Of a stretch of 64,000 bases of DNA, positions 11,598 to 23,914 are shown piece after piece (the first letter of the stretch is position 1; the number at the start of each line of letters is the position of its first letter). Origin of the DNA: Ailanthus altissimus. Taxonomy: Eukaryota > Streptophyta > Magnoliopsida > Sapindales > Simaroubaceae. The stretch spans positions 942,501-1,006,500 of the forward strand of contig OX327696.1 of assembly GCA_946807835.1 (NCBI GenBank), read 5' to 3'. The notes below the pieces were generated by a model. That model was not told the DNA's origin, did not search any database, and was given only the letters and a program-made list of their open reading frames with translations. Position numbers and translations under genes: made by a program.

Positions 11598-11840
11598 TCA
11601 CAAGTTTTGAGAGAAATACAGGTAGTAATTTGGTAGGTACAAGGATCAAACTATGTGCTTTAAGCTTAACGAACTGCGAACTTTGTAAGAAATGAAATGA
11701 AATTTAATGTGGAGACAAAAACAAATTAAAAGAGTGAGAAAAAAAAAAAAGGAAGGAGAGCTTTTAGATTTTAGCTCTAAATACGGATTACGGATAGACA
11801 CACACGGGACATTAGAGCGTGAAGATTACAACGACGATGA
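10858..11840 (-). promoter_or_regulatory. Leader and promoter-proximal region of the RING-H2 gene
   Basis: The ATG at 10857 follows GAGAGAATTAATT on the minus strand. Further upstream is a (CT)n tract on the coding strand ((GA)n on plus, 11555-11595), common in plant 5' UTRs, and several T-rich stretches that could be a leader intron. No TATA box or transcription start could be fixed. Nothing else coding is seen. Confidence 0.35.
11555..11595. repeat. (GA)n / (CT)n microsatellite
   Basis: An uninterrupted GA run of about 20 units lies about 700 bp upstream of the RING-gene start codon. It reads CT on the coding strand. Such tracts can be binding sites for BPC/GAGA-type factors, but that is inference. 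Confidence 0.9.
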
Positions 11841-11934
11841 TCTGCTTAGGTTCTTTTTGTCGTTTGTCTGAAACTTGTATTTATTTAATATATTTTAAAT
11901 AATGTTAAGACTTTTTAAATTAATATCTTAAAAT

Positions 11935-13140
11935 TGCACCTACTATTTGCTCCGCGCCGGGTTTAAATCGCCGGGATGGGCCTGCGGGGAGGCCTTTACT
12001 TCACTTATTTTTTATGCTTCGCATTTATTTTATTCTTTATAAAAATTTAATAGAATAAAGGTGAAAAATTTTATATAAAGAATAAATTTTTTATTTTTAT
12101 CATTTTTTTATTATTATTAATATTAAATATTAATTTATATTTATAATTTATATAATAAAATTAAGAAGTTAGAATAATATGATAATATTCTTTAATAATA
12201 TGAATCATAAATAAGTTTTTAAATAAATAATAAATAAAATTAAAAATTAAACAATATTCTAATTCTTAATATTATTGATTTCTTGTTAATTATTTTATAT
12301 TTTTTAATTAAAATCATGAGATTGAGACTTTATTCCTAAAAACAAATAAATTATTTTATATTCTTCTTGATTTCTTTGAGATAATGTAATAAATAGTTTA
12401 ACACAATTAAACTTACAAGAAATTAGATTGAAATTTACCTAATTAGTATCTTCAATAAATGTGTAATATTAATTTTTTATAAAATAATTTAAATCTAATC
12501 TTGATAATAAAATAAACCATATAGGAACTAATTGGTTACAATCAAATTAAATTAAAAATTAATTTTTTTCAAATAATATATAATTATATTTAATATCTTT
12601 AATTTTATCCCATAACTAATCTTGAGCAAACATCAAAAGCTTCTAATATTTTTGGATGTAATCTATTACAATGAGGACTTACAAATCTACTAGTACTAAA
12701 TGCAAATTCAATTGCTACCAAAATTGATTTTGTTACTCGAGATGAAAGGATAAAGAGAGCAATTGAGTAAATTTGATGATAGTCTAAGAGAATAAAATTA
12801 AATACGGTTGACAACTCAAGTAAAAAGTAAAAATCTTTAATATTAGATTTTATGTTATTTTGTTAAGTATTTTTTTATTTATTTTAATAAAATTATATTA
12901 TTAAAATATTTTATAGTAACCTAGTTATAATAAATTATAAAATTAAAAAATTAAAAAACTATATAACCATATACTAAAAATTACATTAAAGATATTTATA
13001 TAAAATGAGGGGCAGATGGGGAGGCTTAATTCCATCTTCGTCCCATTAATAATTCGGTGAATAATTTTTTTTCGAGTCCTACCTTATTTTTATAAACATT
13101 ATTTTATCACTGCCTCATTTGAGGTGGACCTTATGGGACT
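11935..13140 (-). mobile_element. Degenerate hAT transposon
   Basis: GC-rich edge pieces (near 11955-11995 and 13010-13050) border an AT-rich core that holds a hAT transposase remnant on the minus strand. The edges contain GGGGAGGC in the same sense at both sides. Exact termini and an 8-bp duplication could not be fixed, so the limits are approximate. Confidence 0.5.
12605..12814 (-). pseudogene. hAT transposase C-terminal fragment
   Basis: The peptide has the hAT dimerisation signature: AIEFAFSTSRFVSPHCNRLH followed by PKILEAF. Family members read like SESAFST...VSPHR..LHP...EAL. The upstream part, LDYHQIYS, fits the usual LDWWK.NS block. The catalytic region is absent, so this is a relic of an Ac/ZBED-like transposase with no function expected. 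Confidence 0.72.
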
Positions 13141-14579
13141 CATGTTGGAATTTGTGCTAATGTATCATTCCGTTGTTGTATGAATATTTTATTTTATAAT
13201 ATTTATCCAGTTCATTATTTGTTAAATCGCTAATTACTATTATTAAATGGTTCAATGTTTGTGACGCTACAGACATTATATGATTTGAAGGATTTTAGAT
13301 TTGGTCTAAAGAAGTTTAGATTAATGTTAAGAGTTAACATTACTGAAAACTATAAATGTTAAAGGGTTAGCATGTTATATAAATCAGTGGAGTCTAAAAG
13401 TTAAAATCTTGTCTGTGATGGTACAAAGACCTGAGAATACATTAGTAATAACATAGTTACAAGAGTTGTAATTGGTGCTAAGAAATGTTATTATGCAAGT
13501 CTATTATCAAATTATATGTTCTAAGTCGTAATTCACCGATACAGGTCTGACGGTGGAATCCTTTTATATAGACCAGTGTATACTATACATAGATGGCCTA
13601 AATGGTTGTTCTTAGCTGGCCATGGGCTTACTGAATACTGAACAGACTTAACAAGGATCCTAATAGACATCCCATGAAGTCGTTAATGGAATGTCATCTT
13701 GAGTTGAGTAGTATATGTGGTCATTTGACTTGAGTAACATGGTGGACTTATAAGTGATCCATCATACTTTAGTTCCACGCATGTCACAAACCTTTTATGG
13801 TGTGACCGCTGGGTGTCGCTGGGTATGGTCCGATGCTTATGGAGTCTGGTGTGTATAGATATAGAATTCGTCAGCTCACATGGATGAGTTATATATCCAG
13901 ATGCTCAGAAACTGTATCTTAGAAAGTCTTATGGCCATAAGCAACGGACCTAGGAAAATATTTTTCTACAGGGTTAAACAATATTGTAAAAGTGTTTGCA
14001 TATATTGTTTATTAAGATACATATCTAGAGATAAGTTCACGGATGAGCACATAGGAATTTGACGGTAGTGATCTATATCCCCGTTCTTCCAGGATATGAT
14101 TGGCGGAAGGATTATACGTATGCGCTATAATCTCAACTTGTATAGTCTACTGCACTGATTTGTAATATCTGTAACGTGTGCGTGGGGTATCGATCTTGGA
14201 CTTACAGAATAGTTTTGTTTGAAAAATTAAGAGTGGACCTAGAGAGTCCCGCAATATGAAGTGTACTCGTTGTGCACTGGGGCAACGTACTAGATTGAAT
14301 AGTTCGATTCAGAAAATTCTAGCAGACCGAACATTTATTTCAGTTTCTCTCCGATCGTGTATGCGTCAAGACTTAAGAGTTAAGTACATCAATTAGTTAA
14401 CAGTTAGTTGTTGACTAATGGGTTGTTGACACATGGCACATGTGCGCCAATTATTGTTTGATTTAAAAATTACCAAAATGACCTTATTTGTTGGACAAAT
14501 AATATCATTATTTTATTCATTAAAATGTTTATGAAATAAAATAATAATTATTTCCCCTCTTTGAAAATACCCCTCCTCC

Positions 14580-15328
14580 TGACCTTAGGCCCAAGGGCCT
14601 AGAAGGCAAAGCTCAAGGCAGGCCCAAGAACAATGGCCAATGGGCCTAAACCCAGAGAACAACATAAGCGGTTCGGATATAGAGAATTTGGTCTGTTGAT
14701 GACAAAACTTGCTCAACATAAATAGACCCAACCACAACTACTGTCGAGTAGGTACCAACACAGGCTGACTAAAACAAACCTCACTTTGAACCAAAAACGC
14801 CAGTGGAGACAAATTCGAGGAATATGCTTAACACATTAGAAGTGACATTTGACATGTGATAAGAACGGAGACAGAAAATCTGTGGAAAGATATTCGGCAT
14901 ATGTCAGGGGGGAGTACGGAAGTGTCTGGCATGTGTCAAAAGTATAATAGAAAATATCTGGCGCAAGACAGAAATACTGTAGAGAAGAGTCCAAAAAGGT
15001 CTCTGAAAGGCCATCACTATAAAAGAAAAAGAGGGAGACATGAAAAAGATGATGAAAAATTTCTAGAAAGATAAAGAGAGAAAAATGAGGGAGAATGTTT
15101 TACTTCTTAACTTGCTATATTTTCTATATTGAGAGAACAAAGATCCTTTTTTCTGACTTAAGCATCGAAGCGTCTTCGTCAGAACCTACCCTGGTAAGAC
15201 CACTTTTGAACTTGTGTGTATGTTGTCATTGCAGGTCTCTATTTACAGTTCACGAGAAACTAAAAGCCCTAGCCCATACTTGTTGGTCTAGTCCAGATGA
15301 GACCTAACGTTCGATTTTTTCATCAACA
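14580..15328 (+). mobile_element. Gypsy-type LTR fragment inside family R copy 1
   Basis: It contains a TATA-like CACTATAAAAG at about 15016. It also has the TGACTTAAGCATCGAAGCG...CTTCGTCAGAACC block at 15157-15190 that is common near the transcription start of plant gypsy LTRs, and ends TTTTTTCATCAACA. No gag or pol is present, so it is a solo LTR or fragment. The left end is uncertain (a TGTTGG at 14489 is an alternative) and no target duplication was found. Confidence 0.5.
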
Positions 15329-15368
15329 AATTTAAAGCTTATTAATCTGAGGAATCACTTTTTCAGGT

Positions 15369-15369
15369 C

Positions 15370-15409
<40 letters not shown>

Positions 15410-15410
15410 T
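15369..15410. repeat. (AAT)n microsatellite
   Basis: About 13 AAT units lie just right of the gypsy LTR end. Confidence 0.9.
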
Positions 15411-15700
15411 ATGATATTATTATTTAAATTAAAATCAAGTAATTAATTTTTTATTTAAATTGGCACATGTTTCTACCATAATTTAATATGATTAAATTAT
15501 TTATTTAATATTTATTAAACGAAATGATAAGTATAAATGGGTGGCATTTGTTAATGGTAGGTCTTAAGATGTTTATTAATAATGAGAAAGTGTTTTCTTA
15601 TTTGGCCTAGATTAAAGTTAGGTTCATTTAAATGATTTTCTATTTTGTTTTGTTTTTATTTGGTTTATTATAAATAATAATAAATAAAAGCAAATGACAA

Positions 15701-15825
15701 ATATAATAGATGCCATTAGGTGAAAAAAATGAAAGATAATAATAAACAAAATACTAATGGCAAACATAATAGATGCCATTAGGTAAGAAAATGATAGAAA
15801 ATAATAAACAAATAAAAGAGCAATT
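15701..15825. repeat. Tandem duplication, period about 63 bp
   Basis: ATAATAGATGCCATTAGG occurs at 15703 and 15766, followed each time by a GAAAAAATGA/AGATAATAATAAAC-like tail. It is an imperfect two-copy repeat in AT-rich DNA with no coding content. Confidence 0.75.
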
Positions 15826-16295
15826 AATTGCTCAATTAATTATAAAAAATTCGTGCAAGGTGTTAGGAAAGTGAGAGAAATGAAATTTGCTAAGTGTTAG
15901 AAAATTCTCTCAAGCGTTGAGAGCAAAAAACACAACTCTTCTAATTTTTCTCTTCAATTTTTTTGATCACCTATACTATAAGATCGAAATAAGGATTTAA
16001 GAGTTGAATCATTTACTAAAAAAGCTGTTATTCTAGCTTCTCCAAGCTCATTGTGTTGAGGAACTAGAATTGTGAATGGGTTGCTTCAAAGGCGGGTACT
16101 CCTGTTCGACCCAATAGCAAATACTCGACAATGTATTATTTCTCAATCTTGATGTATTTTACATTTATGAGATAATATGTGAAGTTTATTTATTGAATAA
16201 TTCGTATTTCACTCATCCGTTACGCATGTATGTATATGATACATATGCTATATTTAAATGATAGACATAAATCCACATGCATGCATCCTATGTTT

Positions 16296-17239
16296 AAAAT
16301 CACTCACAACTTTATCTCTATAGACATTTTTCCATCCTTAATAAAGTTCGAATCTTAACAAAAATTAAAGAGTTTTCATTCCTTTAATTATGTTAAGAGA
16401 TAGTTGTTTTATTTATTATTGATAGTTAGCAGACAATTATTGTAATTGTTATTGATAATCGCAATTATTATAATTCTTTAAGATTTAAAAGTTATAATAT
16501 AATACTTCTATCAAAAAAAATATTTAAAATTTTAAATAATGTGGTAATCAGTCAATGGGCAGTGGAATGGTGTAGTAGATAATTTTAAAAATTATATCAT
16601 TTTATCACACAATAAATATTTAACGAGTAATGTTATACTTTTAAAATTATATCTTAAATTTTATATCATAAAAGATGTCAAATAATCATTGATTGGTGAA
16701 ATGGTTTAAATTTCAAAATCACTCATTATATTATTTTACTTTTTAATAGTTGTTTGACACATAATTTGAAATATAAAAATTTAGGATACTATTAATAAAC
16801 TGTAGTATTATTTATTGTTTGACATATCATTTGAGATTTTAATTTTGAGATATTAATTTAAAAAACTCAGCATTACTAGTATATTTTATTAATGTATATT
16901 CATAAAAATGCCTTTGAAATAAAATATTCTTTTAATTTATTATTTTATATTTATTATAATTTTATTAATTGTTGTTATTTTAATAAATAATTTATTGTGC
17001 TCATAATATAAAGTATAAAGACACTTTGTGTCCATTTAGTAAAATTTTATCAAACATTTATTTATTTTAAAATAATTTAATTATAATGTGAATAGTTTTC
17101 TATTTTAGCGTGAATGGTATTAAAACTTTCAAATATTTTTATTGATTCAAGAAATTTTATTGACGGAATAAATTGAAACTTTTTTTTAATTAGAAAGAAT
17201 TCAGACTTAGTATTTCAATTTTTTTAAAATGTTTTTCAA
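16296..17239. other. AT-rich spacer with a hairpin MITE
   Basis: No gene is seen. About 16625-16815 is a palindromic element: AGTAATGTTATACTTTTAAA at the left, and AGGATACTATTAATAAACTG then TAGTATT at the right, form an imperfect inverted repeat. It belongs to the family described at 3582. Confidence 0.45.
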
Positions 17240-18469
17240 GTAGTTGGAAAATGCATTTGGGTGGCAAGGTTTCTTCGAAAAAGGTAGAGGCTCCTAGATC
17301 TCCGACATGCAAATCTTATTAATGTGTAATTTTTTTTATTTTATTTTCAAATATCATTAATGTATGATTTTTCCTTTTAATTTTATTAGAAGCAATTATA
17401 TATATAGTATATTTTTAGTACAAAAATTTGTGTTCGACAATGTAGAAGTTCAATGGTTAATTATACGTAAAAAAATATAAAAAGAGTTCTGATAAATTTT
17501 TTTAAAAAATTTAAATTATAAATAAATTTTTTCGATGAATGAAATTGAAAACTGTTATTATTTTGACATTTGAAAGGGAATTTACAATATTCTTTTTGGA
17601 TATCAAAGACTAATACAATAAATAATATTTTTCTTTCGTTTTTTTTAATCTTATATTTAGTATCTAATTCTAATTCTAGTAGAATTTGATTCTATTAGAA
17701 TAACAAATTATTGACATATTTACAATATTTTGAGAAACTGAAAATCGAAATCACAACAAAGAAATGAAGCTGTGATTCAATCAAAGTTGAATTGTTGTTT
17801 TGATTAACTAGTTGTCAATGACTTGATAATGAATACCAATTTTACACCTATGATATTTTTAAAGCATTTTTAATAATATCAAGTATTATTCCTATTTTGT
17901 CACTTATAATTTTTATAGTCTTAGCCTTAATTAACATAGGACTAGAGAAACTTTTTAGTTACGAATTGGTTAATACATGATGCTTGGTTACAATTTCGAA
18001 TTCGTATCATATATTTGTTCTCGTTTTTTTTTTTCATGTTAAAATGGGTTTTCTTTAAAATATAAATTTTATATAAATAATTATACATCAAATTTAAAAT
18101 CATATGTATATCTGTATATAATGAATAATTGTGTATTTTATAAAATTTTATGTATAAAGTTAAAATTACAGATTAATGAGACAATTCTATATTATATTAT
18201 CACTTGCCATATTAGTAATAAAGTTACCCAATAAATCATTTTTATTTTTCTCATTTGTTCAGATATCATGATAAATCTATTTTAGCATTAGTAGATTAAA
18301 TGATAATCCATTTAAATCATTACAACAATAAATTATAATTAAACTTTACATTGGATAAATTAATTTGGACAATTATTGTAATTAATTATTGAATATCCCT
18401 AATAATATTCTCTCGTGTACACCTATTGATCGCCATATATACATGTAAACTTATTATTTTATTAAATAA

Positions 18470-18657
18470 ATGCTATACTTCTTAAATGTTATCATAAATT
18501 TTTTTATTTAAAATAATATGTTAAATAATTATTGGATGGTAAAATTGTATAATAAGTAATTTTAAAAGTTATACTATTTTACAACTCAATGATTATTTAA
18601 CACATCTTTTGAGATAAAATTTTTTGAAATACTATTTAAAAAGTGTAACATTACTCT
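18470..18657. mobile_element. Hairpin MITE in duplicon A
   Basis: ATGCTATACTTCTTAAATG at the left and AAAAGTGTAACATTACTC at the right form an imperfect inverted repeat around an AT-rich core. The same element is in duplicon B at about 46663-46855, so it predates the duplication. Confidence 0.5.
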
Positions 18658-19223
18658 AATTTATTTTAAGTAATCTCAAATTGAATCTCAAAAGTGATGT
18701 GTCAAAAAAATATTAAGTGATAAAGTAATACAAATTCTAAAATTATTTATTACATCAATATTTACTTAACACATAATACAAATTTCAAATTCTCATACAT
18801 ATATAATCACAAAAAAGAAAGAGATAAAAAAAATTAGTATATATTATATAATTAACAGATATTCAAAATATACATACAATTTAAGTAAACAAGTTGAAAA
18901 GAAGATAGTTGAATCAAAATAATTTATTTTTTAAAATTTCAATTTTTAGCAAAGGGTAATATAAATGTTATATCATATTCCATTAACACATTAAAGGAGT
19001 TACACGATATTTGGTGCGGAAGTTAGCAAACATTTTTATTAGCTAATGGATAATTTTTAAGCCATTATAGGTTATAATTGCTATTTTATTAGGTTTAGCC
19101 ATTATAGCTTTTTGGAATCTATAAATCATTTCGACTATGATTAAAATTTCTATAAAATATGTTCTTCAATTTATTTGAGACTTAAACAAAACTCTGATTG
19201 AAGGAGAACGTAGCTCACGGGTT

Positions 19224-19259
<36 letters not shown>

Positions 19260-19689
19260 AAGAAATACGCATAACAAGAAGTTAATTAGCCCATGGGTTT
19301 TATATATATAAATATATATATATTATAATTTAATAAGAAATACGCATAACAACAAGTTAATGAAAAGTAAATAAAGTTTCAGAGAATACTTAAAACTCTT
19401 TATGAATTTTTATTACACATAACAAAATATAACATTTTTATAATTAAAAATTTTTCATTTTAAAAATATTAATTAAAAATAGTATTTTTAAAAAATATAT
19501 ATAAGTATATATATTTAGGCTATAGATAATGTTGGAGCATGAGAAAATAAAATATTAGTGATCACAATATATATGTATATATATAAATATAAAATCTTCA
19601 CATAAACACTTGTAAATTAATCTCCTTTTGACATCTAAATATATGAAAATTAAAATGACATTGAAAAAAATATTTTTCAATTGTTCAAA

Positions 19690-19815
19690 GTTCTTTTTAG
19701 GCTTTAAGAATCTAATTGGGTGGCTCGTGAATTAACAAAATATGCCTTATCTTATTCTCTAACTGTTTTGGATGAGGTCTGTCCTATTTCAATTACATCC
19801 TTTTCTTGTTGAGGA
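19690..19815 (+). pseudogene. RNase H domain C-terminal relic (duplicon A)
   Basis: The plus strand reads ESNWVARELTKYALSYSLTV then LDEVCPISITSF and a stop. This matches the end of the RNase H (RVT_3-like) domain of plant non-LTR retroelements, where the pattern is R.aN.vAheLAkyAL....W.e.cP..I. It is a fragment without the catalytic part. The matching N-terminal part lies at 23915-24440 on the other strand. Confidence 0.5.
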
Positions 19816-20468
19816 TCTTAATCCTCCAACTTTTGCATAGTAATAATATATTTTGTTTTAATTATATATATAGGTGAAAATGAAAACGAAATATCTATAG
19901 TCATTGGGGGCACTGTCATAATCTAATTATTTTAATATCAAGTATGATAATATTATGCTCGTAGAGGAAAAATCTAAACTACACCCAATAAATTGTCATT
20001 ATTTACTTACCTAATTTGGTTTCACTTTAATCTTGATTATTTGTTTGATTTTTTTAATTTATTTTTCAAATCTCACTCATAAGGTCAAATCTCTTAAAAT
20101 TAAGATTTATTTATTTTTAATGTAAGAGTTCAAAAAAAATTCTCAAGAGTTTAAAAATAAATATCTCAAACATTACATTATAATTTGAACTATAAAATGA
20201 ATAAATTGTTTGTGATCAACTTCACTTTTGTTGGATAAACATATTATTATTATTATTTATCTATTAAACAAAAACAGATTTAGTTAAAAATCTAGTTATA
20301 TATTGAAATCATTAATGTTGATTAAGTAAAATGAATTGATGTTACTTAACTAATGGCTCATGGCTTGCAAATAAGTTATTAAGTAATACAATAATATTTA
20401 TAATATTTTTTTTTTAAAAAAATAACATTAAAACTTACACACAAGTTTAATTTGTAACTTAAGTTTAG

Positions 20469-21266
20469 TGTTTCAAAATCATGTATTGATTTGCATTGAA
20501 TCGATGACTAATTCAGGGACAAATTTAAAGTTGAAACAAAGTCGAAAAAAATAATCAAAAGAGGTCGAAAACTTAATGAAACAGTGCAGTAAACAGGAGA
20601 AAAATTCTCAGGTGTAGGCGTCTTAGCATTGCCAAGGCATTGGCCAAAGCCTTGGCGTTGGCCAGGGCATTGGTTACAAAATAGGCATAAGTTGCCCACA
20701 CAATAACATTTATTTTGAGTGCCACGACACCCGTGCTATGTATATATATCCCATATATTTTTAGGGTTTTAAAGAGAGGAAGTGAGAAGGCCGAAATACA
20801 GATAAAATACACTGTTCAAATGTGTATTTTGATCATTTGAGCTCTAAAGCTCTCATTTGTAATCCTAATAATCCCAAGAATCAATAAAGAGGCTTAAATC
20901 CTTGATCCACTGTGGATGTAGGCATATTTGGCCAAATTATGTATACTTTGTGTTGTGGTATGTTCGTATTTATGCTATTTTTACATATAATTTATGTGAT
21001 TGATCTTTCAATTCGTAGGATTATTTCATATTTGTGGTATATTGTGGTGTATTGTAATATATTGGTGTATTTGAGTATTTGACTATCAAATTCAATATTA
21101 GGGCATAGTATTTGATTCTTAATATGTATATGTTGGGTATTATTTTCACTTAAACGATCCGGTAGTTGTTATTGTGTTTGTAATTGTCTTTATACAATTG
21201 ATAGTGGATTAATAGTACTGGGCTTTTTTGTATTTAATGTTGTAAGTGAGGGTTTATACACCAACA
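20469..21266 (+). repeat. copia-1 5' LTR
   Basis: It begins TGTTTCAAAATCATG and ends ACACCAACA, just before the primer binding site. It lacks about 11 bases next to the start that the 3' LTR has (TGTTGAATTGGTAATTCAAA). It has the TGTGGATGTAGGCAT block near 20911 typical of copia R/U5 regions and a GC-rich GCCAAGGCATTGGCC palindrome near 20630. Confidence 0.82.
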
Positions 21267-21321
21267 AATTGGTATCAGAGTATATTGTACGAATTTGATA
21301 TAATTATAACATCTTAAAATT

Positions 21322-22110
21322 ATGAAGTTGAGAAATTTACACAGCGTAATGATTTTAATTTGTAGAAGGTTAAGATGAAGGCTTTGTTAGATTGTCTAGG
21401 ACTTGAATCGGTCTTAGAGGATACTATTAATCTAAGTGAGAAGCCTACAACATTTTCGAGTGACTTTGATCCGCAAACGATCAATAAGAAAGTCCGTAGT
21501 AAGATAATTATATTATTGGGTGATGAAGTGTTGAGGTAGGTCGGTAAAGAGAAAGCTACATTTAGTTTTTGGAAGAAGTTTGATAGTTTGTATATAACAA
21601 AGTCGTTAACTAATCATCTATACGTCAAGAAGAGGTTATTTTAGTTGTCTATGGCTGAGGAGATTTCGGTTAAATACCATATTGATGTTTTCAACAAGAT
21701 TATCATTGATCTTGAGACCATAGATGTGAAGATCAGTGAGGAAGACAAAACGCTAATCTTGTTGAGTTCACTACCTTCAAGTTATGAACATTTTATGAAC
21801 ATACTTATGTATGGTAGAGAGACTTTAACGGTTTTAGATATTAAAGCCTTGTTGAATTCTAAGGAATTGACCCGAAGATCAGAGTTTTCAAGTTATGCAA
21901 CTGAATTGGTTGCAATAGGGAAGACCTTTGGTAGAAATGCATGGCAGAAAGGTGGTTCAGGATCAGAACTTGGATGGAAGCCCATGAAGTGTTACTTTTA
22001 CAAAAAAAAATAAGGACACTTGATAAGGGATTGTTCTGAGATGAGAGCCAAAATGCAAGAGAAAAGATCAGAAGTTGATGCTACAATAGCCTATGAGTTA
22101 TACTAAGAAA
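21322..22110 (+). pseudogene. copia-1 gag relic
   Basis: Reads as copia Gag: VEKFTQRNDFNL, then KALLDCLGLE, SFWKKFDSLY, TKSLTNHLYVKKRLF, SMAEEISVKYHIDVFNKIII, and LLSSLPSSYEHF. Stops replace Trp (near 21365) and other codons (near 21537 and 21641). The nucleocapsid knuckle reads CYFYKKK-stop-GHLIRDC, so the second zinc Cys is Tyr and a stop is inserted after an A-run. Not translatable. Confidence 0.88.
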
Positions 22111-22120
22111 TACAGAGGCA

Positions 22121-22560
22121 TTGGTAGCTTTTAATGGTAAAATGGCTAATGAGTGGATACTTGACTCTGGTTACAGTTTTCACATTTTTCATGATAGGTC
22201 CTTATTTGCCAATTATTGTCCCATTGATGGTAATGTATTGGTGGGTAGTGATATAACTTGTAAAGTTATGGGAATTGGTAGTGTGATAATGAAATTACAT
22301 GATGGAAAAATTAGAGAAGTGTAGAATGTAAGATATGTTCCTAGTCTTAAAAGGAACTTGATTTCTCTAGGTATGCTAGATCAAGTGGGATGATCATTCA
22401 AGGTTGAAAAAGGATTACTGATAGTAGCAAGAGAGATGGTTACTGTTATGCAGGGTGAAAAGTGCAATGGTCTATTTGTGCTTGTTGAAAATACTGTAAG
22501 AACATGTGTTGTTGATGAGTATGTCAAGTTAGACTCAATATGTGTTATTGGAAGAGTGTA
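22121..22560 (+). pseudogene. copia-1 protease and downstream relic
   Basis: EWILDSGYSFHIF holds the aspartic protease DSG active-site triplet. It is followed by LVGSDITCKVMGIGSVIMKL and RYVPSLKRNLISLGMLD, standard copia blocks. Stops occur at 22322, 22392 and 22559. About 200 bp later comes the truncated pre-integrase motif, after which coding sequence ceases. Confidence 0.85.
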
Positions 22561-22944
22561 GTCCAAAAGCAAGTTAGCATATGTTGTTAAGAGATTGCAT
22601 TCTAACTCATTTGTACGTGTTGCTGTTGAGGGGGGACATAGAGATAGACAACATCTTAGTGATACTTATTAGAATGGTGAAGGCCAAAAGGGAATGGCTA
22701 GTAAGGGAGTTGTTGGTAAGCATAAGTTGCAACCACTGGAGCATTGTGGTCTATGTGTCATGAGTTACCGGAGATATCACAATCAAACAAACTTACATTT
22801 GAAGCATTCGTACCCACGGATCACTGAAGACAAAAGAGTTAAGTTTGAGTGACTTAATTGGATTACTACTAAGTAATTAAGCATGTGATGTGGTGGATGG
22901 ATCTCAATTAGTCTCTTTGAGGATTTTGAATCAATGAGGGGATT

Positions 22945-23775
22945 TGTTGAATTGGTAATTCAAAATCATGTGTTAATTGGCATTGAATTGAGGACCAATT
23001 TAGGAAAAAATTTAGAGTTGAAATGGAGTTGGAAAAATAGCTAGAATAAGTAAAAAACTTAATGAAACAGTATATGAAAAATGCAGTAAACAGAAGAAAA
23101 ATTTTCAGCTGTGGGCGCCCTAGCATTGCCAAGGCATTGGCCAATGCCTTGACACTGGCCAATGAATTAGTTGCAGAATAGGCATAAGTTGCCCACGCCG
23201 CGACATCCATTTTGAGTATTGTAGCACCCGTGCTTTTTATATATATCCCTTATATTTTTAGGGTTTTAAAGAAAGGAAGTGAGAGAAAAGAGAGAGGGTC
23301 GAAATACAGAGAAAATACACTGTTCAAGTATTTATTTTTATTATTTGAACTCTAAATCTCTTATTTGTAATCCTTGTAATCTCAAGAATTAATAAAGAGG
23401 CTCTGATCATTGATTCACCGTGGATATAGGTATATTTAGCCGAACAACGTATATTTTATATTGTGATATATTTGTATTTCTGCTATTTCTATGTATAATC
23501 TATGTTAATGATCTTTCAATTCGAAGGATTACTTTATATTTGTGGTATATTATAGTTTATTGTAATATATTGGTGTGTTTGAGTATTTGACTATCAAATT
23601 CGGTATTAGGGCATCATATTTGGTTCATAATATGTATATGTTAGGTATTGTTTCCGCTTAAACAATTCAGGTAATTGATATTATGTTCGTAATTGTTTTT
23701 GTATAATTAATAACGGATTAATAGTACTAAAATTATTTGTATTTAGTATTATAAGTGAGGATTTATACACTAACA
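22945..23775 (+). repeat. copia-1 3' LTR
   Basis: Starts TGTTGAATTGG after the polypurine tract and ends TACACTAACA. It is clearly homologous to the 5' LTR but visibly diverged by substitutions and small indels, so the insertion is old. Confidence 0.82.
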
Positions 23776-23914
23776 AGTTCGGATAATCTCGTGCTCCTTT
23801 GTTTACTCAAATTAAAGTTAGAATGTTATATTTGTTGCATAAAACTTATGTTAATGACATTCAATATATATATATAAATTTAAAAAAGAGAAATAAATTT
23901 CATTAAACTAACTT

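Larger units (their letters stand above)
13144..16295 (+). mobile_element. Family R LTR, copy 1, interrupted
   Basis: It begins TGTTGGAATTTGTGC and runs to about 14575, then resumes at about 15840-16295 after foreign sequence. Shared landmarks with the copies at 30-38 kb and 44-45 kb include the block near 13530-13580 (CCGATACAGGTCTGACGG), CTTGAGTTGAGTAGTATATG, CCAGATGCT, and the distal AAGCTGTTATTCTAGCTTCT block at 16021. It is non-coding. The small ORFs in it have no protein similarity. The right end near 16295 is approximate. Confidence 0.65.
20469..23775 (+). mobile_element. Internally deleted Ty1-copia retrotransposon (copia-1)
   Basis: Two LTRs (20469-21266 and 22945-23775) flank about 1.7 kb that holds only gag and protease relics and a scrap of the pre-integrase zinc motif (LEHCGLCVM, about 22735-22762). 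Integrase, reverse transcriptase and RNase H are gone, the deletion joining the HCxxC block directly to 3' non-coding sequence. The primer binding site TGGTATCAGAG starts at 21270, complementary to initiator Met-tRNA as usual in copia. Gag and protease contain many stops. A polypurine GATTTTGAATCAATGAGGGG lies before the 3' LTR. No 5-bp target duplication is obvious. Confidence 0.88.

Noticed and set aside
14489..15328. Gypsy LTR starting at TGTTGG (14489)
   Set aside because: Flanks TTATT and AATTT do not match, and family R similarity seems to continue to about 14575, so the shorter limits were used.
20453..23780. Target-site duplication for copia-1
   Set aside because: Several boundary choices were tried (20453, 20469); no 5-bp flank pair matches the AGTTC on the right side exactly.
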